DNA of 64,000 nucleotides, taken from the NCBI RefSeq assembly GCF_017948485.1, contig NZ_JAFFSX010000003.1, forward strand, positions 372,001 to 436,000, written 5' to 3'. The stretch comes from Streptomyces sp. GESEQ-35 (GTDB taxonomy: Bacteria; Actinomycetota; Actinomycetes; Streptomycetales; Streptomycetaceae). This document shows positions 8,458-17,438 of the stretch, piece after piece. The notes under the pieces are model-generated. The model saw only the letters and a program-made list of their open reading frames with translations, had not been told where the DNA came from and made no database searches. A program made the translations under genes and the position numbers. Position 1 is the first letter of the stretch, and every line of letters starts with the position of its first letter.

Positions 8458-9357
8458 TCAGGTGATCTTCGCGTAGCCGTAGTTGATCAGCTTCTGTACG
8501 TCCGTCGTGCGGTTGGCCGCCGAGGAGGAGGTGAGGACGGCGCCGACCACCGACTCGCCGTTCTTCGTGGCGGAGAAGACGAGGCAGTACTTGGCCTCGG
8601 TGCCGGAGCCGGTCTTGATGCCGAGCGTGCCGTTCCAGCCGAGCAGGGTGTTGGTGTTCTTCCAGGCCGCCATCGTGCGGGTGGAGCCGGTCTTCGTGAC
8701 CGTCTTCGCCGTGTACGACTTGGTCTTGACGACGCCCCGGAACGCGGAGGTCTTCATCGCACTGCGCGCGAGCTTCGTCAGGTCCTTCGGCGTCGAGTAG
8801 TTGGCGCCATTGCTTATGCCGTCGAACGAGTCGAAGTGCGTGTTCGCCATGCCAAGGGTCCTGGCCATGGTGTTCATCTTGCCGATGAACGACTTCACGC
8901 GCGCGGACACCGTCGTGCCGGAGCCGTACTTGTCGGCGAGCGCCATCGCGGCGTCGCAGCCGGACGGCAGCATCATCCCGTACAGCAGCTGACGGACGGT
9001 GACCTTGTCGCCGACGATCAGCCGGGCCGACGAAGCGCCCTTGGAGACGATGTAGTCGCTGTACGCCTTCTTGATCGTGACCTTGGCGTCCAGGTTCAGG
9101 TTCGACTGCGAGAGCACGACCTTCGCGGTCATGATCTTCGTCGTGGAGGCGGTGAGGCGCTTCGTGTCACCCGCCTTGGTGTAGAGGGTCGTGCCGGTGG
9201 CGCTGTTCATCACGAATCCGCCCTTGGCCGTGATGGTGGGCGTCGTGACGGCCTGTGCCGGTGCCGCGGTGAGGGCTCCGGTGGCGAGCATCGCGCCGGT
9301 CGTGACGGCGACGGCGACGGCTCTGCGGACACGGATGCCCTTGATGGCGGTTGTCAA
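8458..9357 (-). CDS. Secreted D-alanyl-D-alanine carboxypeptidase-like serine hydrolase (S11)
   Basis: A penicillin-binding-protein-like peptidase that trims the terminal D-Ala from peptidoglycan stem peptides. The mature part contains the SxxK box in LTASTTKIMTAK, an SxN-type region (MMLPSGCDAAMALADKYG) and a KTG box (LGIKTGSGTEAKYC). A signal peptide with Arg-Arg, a hydrophobic core and an APAQA cleavage region is obvious. The start is uncertain: the frame opens at ATG 9429, but no ribosome site is seen there, and the signal peptide fits better from TTG 9357 (LTTAIKGIRVRRAVAVAVTT). The gene ends at the shared terminator. Length is near 299 residues with the later start. Confidence 0.85.
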   Translation of the reverse strand: MTTAIKGIRVRRAVAVAVTTGAMLATGALTAAPAQAVTTPTITAKGGFVMNSATGTTLYTKAGDTKRLTASTTKIMTAKVVLSQSNLNLDAKVTIKKAYSDYIVSKGASSARLIVGDKVTVRQLLYGMMLPSGCDAAMALADKYGSGTTVSARVKSFIGKMNTMARTLGMANTHFDSFDGISNGANYSTPKDLTKLARSAMKTSAFRGVVKTKSYTAKTVTKTGSTRTMAAWKNTNTLLGWNGTLGIKTGSGTEAKYCLVFSATKNGESVVGAVLTSSSAANRTTDVQKLINYGYAKIT

Positions 9358-9531
9358 CTCAAATACCCCGAATACGTCGAATTCCCCTGAAGTGCGGCCG
9401 AGTTGGTAGGCAAAGCAGGCAGGCCGCATACGTGTGACACGTAAGTAGCACAGAAGGTTGTGTGGCTTCTGGGACGGGTCTCATCACGTCCGCATGCTGG
9501 AATGAGCGACCGCATGCGTACGTGTTGTATC

Positions 9532-9537
9532 TAAGCT
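9532..9537 (+). promoter_or_regulatory. Candidate -10 element, leaderless GntR gene
   Basis: TAAGCT is followed by six bases (GTGGCC) and ATG at 9544, the spacing of leaderless transcripts. If translation instead starts at GTG 9538 this hexamer cannot be the -10. Confidence 0.35.
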
Positions 9538-9543
9538 GTGGCC

Positions 9544-10206
9544 ATGCCCTCAGCCCCGCCCGCACCCGTCAAGCAACCACCTGCCGCCGACCGCGTCTAC
9601 GCCCACGTCAAGCAAGGCGTCCTGGAACGCCGTTATGAGGGCAGCACCCTCCTCACCGAGGGCGAACTCGCCGAGGCCGTCGGGGTCTCCCGCACCCCGG
9701 TGCGGGAGGCGTTGCTCCGCCTGGAGGTCGAGGGGCTGATCAGGCTCTACCCGAAGAAGGGCGCGCTGGTCCTGCCCGTCTCGGCCCAGGAGATCGCGGA
9801 CGTGGTGGAGACACGGCTGCTGGTCGAGGAGCACGCCGCGCGGAAGGCCGTACCCGCGTCGTCGCAGCTCATCGCGCGGCTTGAGGAACTGCTCGCCGAG
9901 CAGAAGGCGCACGCCGCCGAGGGTGACCTGGCCGCGGCCGCCGTCACCGACCGCTGCTTCCACGCCGAGATCGTCCGCAGCGGCGGGAACGAGATCCTCT
10001 CCCGGCTGTACGACCAGCTGCGCGACCGGCAACTGCGCATGGGCGTCGCCGTGATGCACTCCCACCCCGACCGGATCGCCAAGACACTCGTCGAGCATGA
10101 GGAGATTCTCGACGCTCTGCGCTCCGGAGACGCGGAAGCGGCCGTCGGTGTCGTCCACCGGCATGTCGGCTGGTTCTCGCATCTCGCACGGGGTGAGGTC
10201 CGTTGA
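9544..10206 (+). CDS. GntR family regulator, FadR/FCD subfamily
   Basis: A 220-residue repressor-type regulator with an N-terminal winged helix (about 15-75; recognition helix region in LTEGELAEAVGVSRTPVREA) and a C-terminal all-helical FCD ligand domain (about 85-215; DVVETRLLVEEHAARKA). FCD members bind small organic acids and leave DNA when loaded. The stop overlaps the start of the MFS gene, so this is very probably the local regulator of that transporter. Start choice: ATG 9544 suits a leaderless transcript; GTG 9538 is two codons longer and has no ribosome site either. Confidence 0.88.
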   Translation: MPSAPPAPVKQPPAADRVYAHVKQGVLERRYEGSTLLTEGELAEAVGVSRTPVREALLRLEVEGLIRLYPKKGALVLPVSAQEIADVVETRLLVEEHAARKAVPASSQLIARLEELLAEQKAHAAEGDLAAAAVTDRCFHAEIVRSGGNEILSRLYDQLRDRQLRMGVAVMHSHPDRIAKTLVEHEEILDALRSGDAEAAVGVVHRHVGWFSHLARGEVR

Positions 10207-11498
10207 GCGCCGTCGTCCTCCCCGGGGACCCGCCCGGCGGCCGCCGTGCCGTCGCCGTCTGGGGCATAGGTGTCTCCGTCTACTTCGTCGCCGTCATCTT
10301 CCGTACGTCGCTGGGGGTCGCCGGCCTCGACGCGGCCGAGCGGTTCGACGTGGGCGCCTCCGCACTGTCCACCTTCTCGATCCTTCAACTGCTGGTGTAC
10401 GCGGGCATGCAGATACCCGTGGGCCTGCTGGTCGACCGGCTCGGCACGAAGAAGGTGCTGACGATCGGCGTGGTCCTCTTCACGGCCGGGCAACTCGGGT
10501 TCGCCTTCTCGTCGTCGTACGGCATGGCCCTCGCCTCGCGTGCGCTGCTCGGCTGCGGTGACGCGATGACGTTCATCAGCGTGCTGCGGCTCGGCACGCG
10601 CTGGTTCCCGGCGCGGCGCGGGCCGATGGTGGCGCAGCTCGCCGGGCTGGCCGGCATGGCGGGCAACCTCGTCTCGACGCTGGTGCTCGCCCGGCTGCTG
10701 CACGGGGTGGGCTGGACGGCGGCCTTCGCGGGGAGTTCGCTCGCCGGTGTGGTGGTGCTGGTTCTGATGCTGCTCTTCCTCAAGGACCATCCCGAGGGGC
10801 ATGAGCCGGAGCCCTTCCCGCATCAGGGGGCGGCATACGTACGGCGGCAGATCGCCGCCTCGTGGCGGGAGCCGGGGACGCGGCTGGGGCTGTGGGTGCA
10901 CTTCACCACACAGTTCCCGGCGATGGTGTTCCTGCTGCTGTGGGGGCTGCCGTTCCTGGTTCAGGCGCAGGGGCTGTCACGGGCGAGTGCCGGGGAACTG
11001 CTCACGCTCGTCGTGCTGTCGAACATGCTCGTGGGTCTGGTGTACGGGCAGGTCGTCGCCCGGCATCATGCGGCGCGGCTGCCGCTCGCGCTGGGGACCG
11101 TGGGGGCGACGGCGTTGCTGTGGGCGGCGGTGCTGGCGTATCCCGGGGAGCGGGCGCCGATGTGGCTGCTGGTGGTGATGTGCGCGGTGCTCGGGGCGTG
11201 CGGGCCCGCGTCGATGATCGGGTTCGATTTCGCGCGGCCGGCGAATCCGCCGGAGCGGCAGGGTACGGCGTCCGGGATCACCAACATGGGGGGCTTCGTC
11301 GCCTCGATGACCACGTTGTTCGCGGTCGGGGTGCTGCTGGATGCGACCGGGGACGACTACAGCGTCGCGTTCTCGTCGGTGTTCGTGCTTCAGGTGCTGG
11401 GCGTGAGTCAGATTCTGCGGTTGCGGAAGCGGGCGGCCCGGCGGGAGCGGGAGCGGTTGGTGGCGAGCCGGGTGTCGACGGTGCACGTCCCTGCGTGA
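10203..11498 (+). CDS. MFS transporter
   Basis: A 431-residue major facilitator with about 12 hydrophobic segments and the inter-helix 2/3 motif region GLLVDRLGTKKVLTIGVV. It belongs to the general sugar/organic-acid type; homologues of this pattern are often annotated as nitrate/organic anion or drug transporters, and the substrate cannot be assigned here. It starts at TTG 10203, overlapping the TGA of the GntR gene (TTGA), with GGGGTGAGG about 5 bases upstream, so the two genes are translationally coupled. The gene converges on the mycothiol-dependent enzyme gene; no strong hairpin separates them. Confidence 0.9.
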   Translation: MSAVVLPGDPPGGRRAVAVWGIGVSVYFVAVIFRTSLGVAGLDAAERFDVGASALSTFSILQLLVYAGMQIPVGLLVDRLGTKKVLTIGVVLFTAGQLGFAFSSSYGMALASRALLGCGDAMTFISVLRLGTRWFPARRGPMVAQLAGLAGMAGNLVSTLVLARLLHGVGWTAAFAGSSLAGVVVLVLMLLFLKDHPEGHEPEPFPHQGAAYVRRQIAASWREPGTRLGLWVHFTTQFPAMVFLLLWGLPFLVQAQGLSRASAGELLTLVVLSNMLVGLVYGQVVARHHAARLPLALGTVGATALLWAAVLAYPGERAPMWLLVVMCAVLGACGPASMIGFDFARPANPPERQGTASGITNMGGFVASMTTLFAVGVLLDATGDDYSVAFSSVFVLQVLGVSQILRLRKRAARRERERLVASRVSTVHVPA

Positions 11499-11536
11499 GG
11501 GCGCCCACCACCCGACTCGCTCGGATGAAAGGTTCC

Positions 11537-12361
11537 CTACTGCGTCACCGTGAAGTTCCGCAGGATCGCCGCCGTCAGTTCCACATCCCCCTCCGCCTTG
11601 ATGCGGTCGGCGGCCGACTCCAGGGTCACGCGGCCGAATGCCAGGCGGAGGTAGGTCTCCCAGTCGAGGGTGAGGGTGGCGGCGGGGCCGAGGGCGGGGG
11701 CCGTTTCGAGGGTGCCGCGGCCCTGGATGTCGACGCGGATGGTGCGCAGGAACTCGATGGGGCCGTGGACGTCGAAGACGATCGCCGAGCTGCGGGGCGC
11801 GTTCGCCTTGTTCGCGACGATGTCGGGGAGGGCGGCGAGGAGGACGTCCCGGGCCACGTGTGCGCCGGGTGAGTCGAGGTTGCCGGGGCGGCCGAGGGCG
11901 ACGCGGAGATCCTGCTCGTGGGCCCACACGTCGAACGCGTGGTTGCGCATGGCCTCTTCGAGCGTGATCTCGGAGCTGAGCGGGCCGCGCACCTTCGTGC
12001 CGGGGTCGCGGGACTCGTTCCGCAGCTGGCGGTTGCGGCGGATCGTGACGAGCTCCAGCTCGGACGTCATCTCCGGCCCCGTGTGGTGACGGCGTACGTC
12101 GACCTGCATCTCCATGTAGCGCTGGAAGTCGTTGGTGACGTGGTACAGGTCGCGCGGGAGCGTGTGGATGGGGCGCGGGTCGCCGAGCATCTCGCAGTCG
12201 AGGCCGATGACATGGGAGGCGACGTCACGGACCGACCAGCCGGGGCACGGTGTGCGCCGGTTCCACTCGCCCTCCACAAGGGGCTGCACCAGCTCGGATA
12301 TCGCTTCGATGGAGTGGGTCCAGGCGTCGGCGTAGGGCTGGAGAGTGGGATGCAGACTCAC
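11537..12361 (-). CDS. Mycothiol-dependent maleylpyruvate isomerase family protein
   Basis: A 274-residue protein of the DinB-like MDMPI family. The N-terminal four-helix bundle (LVEGEWNRRTPCPGWSVRDV and ASHVIGLDCEM) has the metal-binding His pattern of mycothiol-dependent enzymes, with a second His region in MRNHAFDVWAHEQDL. The C-terminal quarter (LTLDWETYLRLAFGRV) is the SCP2-like domain often fused to it. Family members isomerise maleylpyruvate or conjugate mycothiol, the actinobacterial low-molecular-weight thiol; the substrate here is unknown. The start is GTG 12361 with GAGGGG upstream. It diverges from the nitrilase-family gene. Confidence 0.85.
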   Translation of the reverse strand: MSLHPTLQPYADAWTHSIEAISELVQPLVEGEWNRRTPCPGWSVRDVASHVIGLDCEMLGDPRPIHTLPRDLYHVTNDFQRYMEMQVDVRRHHTGPEMTSELELVTIRRNRQLRNESRDPGTKVRGPLSSEITLEEAMRNHAFDVWAHEQDLRVALGRPGNLDSPGAHVARDVLLAALPDIVANKANAPRSSAIVFDVHGPIEFLRTIRVDIQGRGTLETAPALGPAATLTLDWETYLRLAFGRVTLESAADRIKAEGDVELTAAILRNFTVTQ

Positions 12362-12541
12362 GGAACGGGACCCCTCGGCGGTCGGTACAGGGTTGGTGGT
12401 GGCGGCGTTGCCAGTGGGAGGTGGCTGCTGTCGGCGGGTGTCTTGAGACGCTAAGTTACGCTGCTGTGAGGCACCCCGGCAGTGCTTTCGTGTGACGATC
12501 GTAGGCCGTGTGGACGGCTCGAATGCCAGGACGGTGGTAGC

Positions 12542-13366
12542 GTGCGCGCCTCATTGCTCCAGATCGCAGTAAACGAGGGCGAATCGACCGAATCGCGCCG
12601 ACGGCGGGTGGCTTCGCTGGTACGGGAACAGGCCGGGACCGCCGATCTCGTCGTACTGCCGGAGCTGTGGACGACGGGGGCCTTCGCCTACGAGGAGTTC
12701 GGCAGCGAGGCCGAGCCGCTCGAAGGGCCGACGTACGAGGTGATGGCGAAGGCCGCGAGCGATGCCGGCGTGTGGCTGCATGCCGGGTCGATTCCGGAGC
12801 GGACTGCATCCGACAGCGGCTCCGCAGCGGGTGAGGGGCCGCTCTACAACACCTCTCTCGTCTTCTCCCCCTCCGGTGACCTGGTCGCCGCCTACCGCAA
12901 GATCCATCGCTTCGGGTTCGACAAGGGCGAGGCGGTGCTGATGGGCGCGGGCGAGGAACTGGTGACGGTTCGTCTGCCGGAGACGACCGTCGGGGTGGCT
13001 ACCTGTTACGACCTCCGTTTCCCCGAGTTGTTCCGCGGTCTCGTCGACGCCGGGGCCGAGACCTTTGTCGTCCCGGCGGGCTGGCCGGAGCGCCGCCGGT
13101 CGCACTGGACGCTGCTGGCTCAGGCGCGGGCGGTGGAGAACCAGGCGTTCGTACTTGCCTGTGGAACGGCCGGGACGCACGCGGGAGTTCCACAGGCCGG
13201 TCACTCGATCGTGGTGGATCCGTGGGGCGAGGTGCTGGCGGAGGCCGGTGCCGGGGAGCAGGTGCTCACGGTGGAGTTCGACCCGGCGAAGGTGGGCGTG
13301 ACGCGGGAACAGTTCCCGGCGCTGAAGGATCGTGTGCTGGGGCTGGAGCCGCCGCCGCGCAGGTGA
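12542..13366 (+). CDS. Carbon-nitrogen hydrolase (nitrilase superfamily)
   Basis: A 274-residue amidase-type hydrolase with the Glu-Lys-Cys triad of the nitrilase superfamily: Glu in VVLPELWTTG, Lys in AYRKIHRFGF, and Cys in VGVATCYDLRFPELFR. Closest by pattern are omega-amidase/NIT2-like and formamidase-like enzymes that hydrolyse small amides in the cytoplasm; no neighbouring gene indicates the substrate. The frame is open upstream to 12482, but GTG 12542 (VRASLLQIAV) is where the family N-terminus begins, with GGTGG a few bases before it. The gene ends near a strong convergent terminator. Confidence 0.9.
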   Translation: MRASLLQIAVNEGESTESRRRRVASLVREQAGTADLVVLPELWTTGAFAYEEFGSEAEPLEGPTYEVMAKAASDAGVWLHAGSIPERTASDSGSAAGEGPLYNTSLVFSPSGDLVAAYRKIHRFGFDKGEAVLMGAGEELVTVRLPETTVGVATCYDLRFPELFRGLVDAGAETFVVPAGWPERRRSHWTLLAQARAVENQAFVLACGTAGTHAGVPQAGHSIVVDPWGEVLAEAGAGEQVLTVEFDPAKVGVTREQFPALKDRVLGLEPPPRR

Positions 13367-13468
13367 CCCGGGGTAAAGCCGTCGACGCCTGCATCCACTC
13401 CCGCGGGGCAAGCGAGGACGGGGAACCCGATCTACGTACTCGAGCGTTCCTGACCGGCCTCACTGGTG

Positions 13469-13505
13469 AAGGGGCGGCCGCAACCCGAAATTGCGGCCGT
13501 CCCTT
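13469..13505. terminator. Bidirectional hairpin between nitrilase-family and bkd cluster 1
   Basis: Arms AAGGGGCGGCCGCAA (13469-13483) and TTGCGGCCGTCCCTT (13491-13505) pair over 15 bp with one wobble around a 7-base loop. Confidence 0.75.
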
Positions 13506-13533
13506 CGGCTTTCAACCTATCCCGCCCGCACTG

Positions 13534-14973
13534 TCACGCCCAGGTGATCAGCCGCTTCGGCTGCTCCAGGATCGCCGCCGTGTCGGCGAGGACCTTGGAG
13601 CCCAACTCCCCGTCCACCAATCGGTGGTCGAAGGACAACGCCAGCGTCGTCACCTGGCGCGGCTTCACCTTGCCCTTGTGGACCCAGGGCTGGAGCTTGA
13701 TCGCGCCGACGGCGAGGATGGCGGACTCGCCGGGGTTGAGGATCGGGGTGCCGGTGTCGACGCCGAAGACGCCGACGTTGGTGATGGTCACCGTGCCGCC
13801 CTGCATGGCGGCGGGGGACGTCTTGCCTTCCCTCGCCGTCGTCACCAACTCGCCCAGCTCCTGGGCCAGTTGGGGAAGCGTCTTGTCGTGTGCGTCCTTG
13901 ATGTTCGGGACGATCAGGCCGCGCGGTGTGGCCGCCGCGATGCCAAGGTTGACGTAGTGCTTCCGGACGATCTCCTGGTTGGCCTCGTCCCAGGACGCGT
14001 TCACATCAGGGTTGCGCCTGATCGCGACCAGCAGGGCCTTGGCGATCAGGAGGAGCGGGTTGACCCGCAGGCCCTCCATCTCCTTGTCCTGCTTGAGCTC
14101 CTCGACCAGCTTCATCGTGCGCGTCACGTCGATCGTGACGAACTCCGTGACATGCGGCGCCGTGAAGGCCGAGCCGACCATCGCCGCCGCCGTCGCCTTG
14201 CGGACGCCCTTGACCGGGATACGGGTCTCGCGCGCCGTGTCGTACGTCGTCATCGGGGTCGGGACCGGGGCTGCCGCCGGCGTCGACGTCACCGGCTCGG
14301 GGGCCTTCGGCAGCGCCACCGCCGCGTGTACGTCCTCGCGCGTGATGATGCCTTCCGGGCCGGAAGGGATCACCGTCGCCAGGTCGACGCCCAGGTCCTT
14401 GGCCAGCTTGCGCACCGGGGGCTTCGCCAGCGGGCGGTCCAGGGCGGAAGCGGGGGCGGGGGCGGAAGCCGCAGCGGGGGCCGGCACCTCTGGAGCCGCC
14501 GGAGCCGGAGCCGCGCCATGGCCGTTCAGCTCGCTCTGGATCGCCGCCGAGGCCGCCTGGACCGGGACCTCCGGGCCCTTGCGGGGGCGGCGCTTGGTGG
14601 AGGACGCGGCGACGCCGTAGCCCACCAGCACCGGTGTGCGGCCCGAACCCTCCGGCTTGGGTTCCTCCGCGGGTGCCGCGGGTGCCGCGGGGGCCGCCTC
14701 CACCGGGGTCCCGCCCGCCAGGTCCACCGCGATGATCGACGTGCCCACGTCCACCGTCGTGCCTTCGGGGAAGTGGAGTGCGCGGACCACGCCGTCGTAC
14801 GGGATGGGGAGTTCGACCGCGGCCTTGGCCGTCTCGACCTCGCACACCACCTGGCCGTCCGTCACCGTGTCACCGGGCTGGACGAACCACTTGAGGATCT
14901 CGGCCTCGGTGAGTCCCTCGCCCACGTCGGGCATCTTGAACTCGCGCACGGACGCTTCAGTCATCGTCGTCAC
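13534..14973 (-). CDS. bkdC: Branched-chain 2-oxoacid dehydrogenase E2 (lipoamide acyltransferase), cluster 1
   Basis: The 479-residue E2 core of a 2-oxoacid dehydrogenase complex, transferring the acyl group from lipoamide to CoA to give isobutyryl-, isovaleryl- or 2-methylbutyryl-CoA. It has one lipoyl domain (lysine in EVETAKAAVE), a flexible Ala/Pro linker, a peripheral-subunit-binding domain (about 190-225; VRKLAKDLGVDL), a second linker and the catalytic domain with SFDHRLVDG. GTG 14973 follows GGAGAGGGGC at good spacing and is preferred to the ATG three codons later. It ends an E1alpha-E1beta-E2 operon. A longer upstream frame overlaps E1beta and is spurious. Acetoin or pyruvate specificity cannot be excluded from sequence alone. 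Confidence 0.92.
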   Translation of the reverse strand: MTTMTEASVREFKMPDVGEGLTEAEILKWFVQPGDTVTDGQVVCEVETAKAAVELPIPYDGVVRALHFPEGTTVDVGTSIIAVDLAGGTPVEAAPAAPAAPAEEPKPEGSGRTPVLVGYGVAASSTKRRPRKGPEVPVQAASAAIQSELNGHGAAPAPAAPEVPAPAAASAPAPASALDRPLAKPPVRKLAKDLGVDLATVIPSGPEGIITREDVHAAVALPKAPEPVTSTPAAAPVPTPMTTYDTARETRIPVKGVRKATAAAMVGSAFTAPHVTEFVTIDVTRTMKLVEELKQDKEMEGLRVNPLLLIAKALLVAIRRNPDVNASWDEANQEIVRKHYVNLGIAAATPRGLIVPNIKDAHDKTLPQLAQELGELVTTAREGKTSPAAMQGGTVTITNVGVFGVDTGTPILNPGESAILAVGAIKLQPWVHKGKVKPRQVTTLALSFDHRLVDGELGSKVLADTAAILEQPKRLITWA

Positions 14974-14983
14974 GCCCCTCTCC

Positions 14984-15964
14984 TCAGTACGCCAGGGCGC
15001 GGTCGACGGCGTCGAGCACCCGGTCCAGGCCCGGCAGGTACTCGTCCTCCAGGCGGGCCGGCGGATACGGGGCGTGGTAGCCGCCGACCCTGAGCACCGG
15101 AGCTTCCAGGTGGTAGAAGCAGCGCTCGGTGATCCGGGCGGCGATCTCCGCGCCCGAGCCGAAGAACACCGGCGCCTCGTGGACGACGACCAGGCGGCGG
15201 GTCTTCTCGACGGACGTCTGGATCGAGTCGAAGTCCAGCGGAGACACCGAGCGCAGGTCGAGAACCTCAAGGTTCTTGCCCTCCTCGGCGGCCGCGTCGG
15301 CGACCTCCTGGCAGAGCTTCACCATCGGGCCGTAGGCGGCAAGGGTCAGGTCCGAGCCCTCGCGCACCACGCGCGCCTTGTGCAGCGGGCCCGGGATGGC
15401 CTCACTGTTGACCTCGCTCTTGTCCCAGTAGCGCCGCTTGGGCTCGAAGAAGATCACCGGGTCGTCGCTCTGGATGGCCTGCTGCATCATCCAGTAGGCG
15501 TCCGACGCGTTCGAAGGGCTGACCACCTTCAGGCCCGCCACATGCGCGAACAGGGCCTCCGGGGACTCCGAGTGGTGTTCCACCGCGCCGATTCCGCCGC
15601 CGTACGGAATGCGGACGACGACCGGGAGCTTGACCTTGCCCAACGCGCGCGCGTGCATCTTGGCGAGCTGGGTGACGATCTGGTCGTACGCCGGGAAGAC
15701 GAAGCCGTCGAACTGGATCTCCACCACCGGGCGGTAGCCGCGCAGGGCCAGGCCGATCGCCGTGCCGACGATGCCGGACTCGGCGAGCGGGGTGTCGATG
15801 ACGCGGCTCTCGCCGAAGTCCTTCTGAAGGCCGTCGGTGACCCGGAAGACACCGCCGAGCTTGCCGACGTCCTCGCCCATGATCAGGACCTTGGGGTCGG
15901 AATCCAGAGCGCGCCGCAGCGACTCGTTGATCGCCTTGGCCAAAGCCATCTTTTCCGCTGCCAT
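14984..15964 (-). CDS. bkdB: 2-oxoacid dehydrogenase E1 beta subunit, cluster 1
   Basis: The 326-residue beta chain of the alpha2beta2 thiamine-diphosphate E1 enzyme that decarboxylates branched-chain 2-oxoacids. The N-terminus (MALAKAINESLRRALDSDPK and MGEDVGKLGGVFRVTDGL) carries the conserved Glu that activates ThDP, followed by the C-terminal transketolase fold. AGAGGGGGC lies just before ATG 15964. It begins 2 bases after the E1alpha stop and ends 10 bases before the E2 start, so the three are one operon. Confidence 0.93.
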   Translation of the reverse strand: MAAEKMALAKAINESLRRALDSDPKVLIMGEDVGKLGGVFRVTDGLQKDFGESRVIDTPLAESGIVGTAIGLALRGYRPVVEIQFDGFVFPAYDQIVTQLAKMHARALGKVKLPVVVRIPYGGGIGAVEHHSESPEALFAHVAGLKVVSPSNASDAYWMMQQAIQSDDPVIFFEPKRRYWDKSEVNSEAIPGPLHKARVVREGSDLTLAAYGPMVKLCQEVADAAAEEGKNLEVLDLRSVSPLDFDSIQTSVEKTRRLVVVHEAPVFFGSGAEIAARITERCFYHLEAPVLRVGGYHAPYPPARLEDEYLPGLDRVLDAVDRALAY

Positions 15965-15966
15965 GA

Positions 15967-17115
15967 TCAGGCCCCCTCTCCATCTGCGAACGACGCCTGG
16001 TAAGCGGCGAACTGGGCTCGCTCCTCGTCGACGAGCGCATGCCCGTCCGCGTACACGTTCTCGAAGATGGCGAAGTGGTCCGGGTCCGGCATGGCGCGGA
16101 CCGCTTCGCGCACTCGCCTGCCCAACGCCTCGCTCTCGGCCTCCAGTTCCGCGAAGAATCCCTCGTCCGCGTGGTTTGCGGCCTCGAGATACGCGCGGAG
16201 GCGGGTGATCGGGTCCTTGGCCTCCCAGGACTGCCGCTCCTCGTCGCCCCGGTACCGGGTCGGGTCGTCGGAGGTGGTGTGCGCGCCCATGCGGTACGTG
16301 TAGGCCTCGACGAGCGTCGGGCCCTCACCGCTGCGGGCCCGCTCCAGCGCCCACTTCGTCACGGCCAGACAGGCCAGCACGTCGTTGCCGTCGACGCGGA
16401 CGCCCGGGAAGCCGTAGCCCTGTGCGCGCTGGTAGAGCGGCACGCGGGTCTGCTTCTCGGTCGGCTCGGAGATCGCCCACTGGTTGTTCTGGCAGAAGAA
16501 GACCACCGGGGCGTTGTAGACCGCGGAGAAGGTGAAGGACTCGGCCACATCGCCCTGGCTGCTGGCGCCGTCGCCGAAGTAGGCGATCACCGCGCTGTCC
16601 GCACCGTCCTTGGCCACGCCCATCGCGTAGCCGGTCGCGTGCAGGGTCTGCGAGCCGATGACGATCGTGTAGAGCTGGAAGTTGTTGCTGTTCGGGTCCC
16701 AGCCGCCGTTGTTCACGCCGCGGAACATGCCGAGCAGGTTGGCCGGGTCGACGCCGCGGCACCAGGCGACGCCGTGCTCGCGGTAGGTCGGGAAAACGTA
16801 GTCGTCCTCGCGGGTGGCCCGGCCGGAGCCGATCTGGGCGGCCTCCTGGCCGAGCAGCGAGGCCCACAGGCCCAGCTCGCCCTGGCGCTGGAGAGAGGTG
16901 GCCTCGGCATCGAAGCGACGGGTGAGCACCATGTCGCGGTACAGGCCGCGCAGCTCTTCGGGGGTGATGTCGGCGACGTACGGGTCGTACTCGGCGTTCT
17001 TGACGCGCTTGCCCTCGGCGGTCAGCAGTTGAACCAGCTCGGGCTTGGTGCTCGGGGACTTCTTGGTCCCGGCGCTGCGTCGCGGCTTGCGCGCGGCAGT
17101 GCTCTCCACGGTCAC
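15967..17115 (-). CDS. bkdA: 2-oxoacid dehydrogenase E1 alpha subunit, cluster 1
   Basis: The 382-residue alpha chain of the E1 component. The ThDP/Mg motif runs from GDGASSQGDVAE to FFCQNNQWAIS, and the phosphorylation-loop-like region YRMGAHTTSDDPTRYR is present. The N-terminal 35 residues are basic and Ala/Ser/Pro-rich, a tail often seen in these chains. The frame is open to 17157, but GTG 17115 has GGAGGA 7 bases before it. First gene of the operon; the 500-base space upstream holds its promoter and a dead response-regulator fragment. Confidence 0.92.
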   Translation of the reverse strand: MTVESTAARKPRRSAGTKKSPSTKPELVQLLTAEGKRVKNAEYDPYVADITPEELRGLYRDMVLTRRFDAEATSLQRQGELGLWASLLGQEAAQIGSGRATREDDYVFPTYREHGVAWCRGVDPANLLGMFRGVNNGGWDPNSNNFQLYTIVIGSQTLHATGYAMGVAKDGADSAVIAYFGDGASSQGDVAESFTFSAVYNAPVVFFCQNNQWAISEPTEKQTRVPLYQRAQGYGFPGVRVDGNDVLACLAVTKWALERARSGEGPTLVEAYTYRMGAHTTSDDPTRYRGDEERQSWEAKDPITRLRAYLEAANHADEGFFAELEAESEALGRRVREAVRAMPDPDHFAIFENVYADGHALVDEERAQFAAYQASFADGEGA

Positions 17116-17438
17116 GTGTGCTCCTCCGTCGGTCCGGCCCCCGGGGTTGCCGGGCAAAGCCAGTGCGGCTCACCTGGTCCGACACCCGTGCACGGGGTGG
17201 GTGCCACTCGGCCGGAACAGGCGTGACAGGTGCCCCGGCGAGCGCCCTGCAAGAATCACGTTACCCAGTGCTCCACATTTCTGTGAAACCCCCTTTGACC
17301 TGCGATTTTGCTTGGATTTCCAAGTAAATCGAGAAGTACTCGAAGGGGTGCTGGTCACAGCCTTGCAGGAGGCCGGAGCAACGGCACGTTATCCCGCCGA
17401 CCCGGGCCACCGGAAGGGGTTACGTCTTTGACTTACCC
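17116..17438 (-). promoter_or_regulatory. Leader and promoter region of bkd cluster 1, with an inverted repeat
   Basis: No gene is seen in these 323 bases. The part nearest the bkd start is GC-rich; about 17260-17340 is AT-rich for this genome. It contains CTTGGATTTCCAAG (17311-17324), a perfect 5-bp-arm repeat that extends outward to TT...AA at 17308-17327, resembling the short dyads used by Lrp/AsnC proteins. An Lrp-type gene lies next to the second bkd cluster, so shared control is possible but unproven. Confidence 0.4.

Noticed and set aside
5513..8476. A 987-codon plus-strand frame over the SpoIIE gene
   Set aside because: Arg/Gly/Pro-rich shadow with no domains; the 5679 frame has full PAS, GAF and phosphatase motifs.
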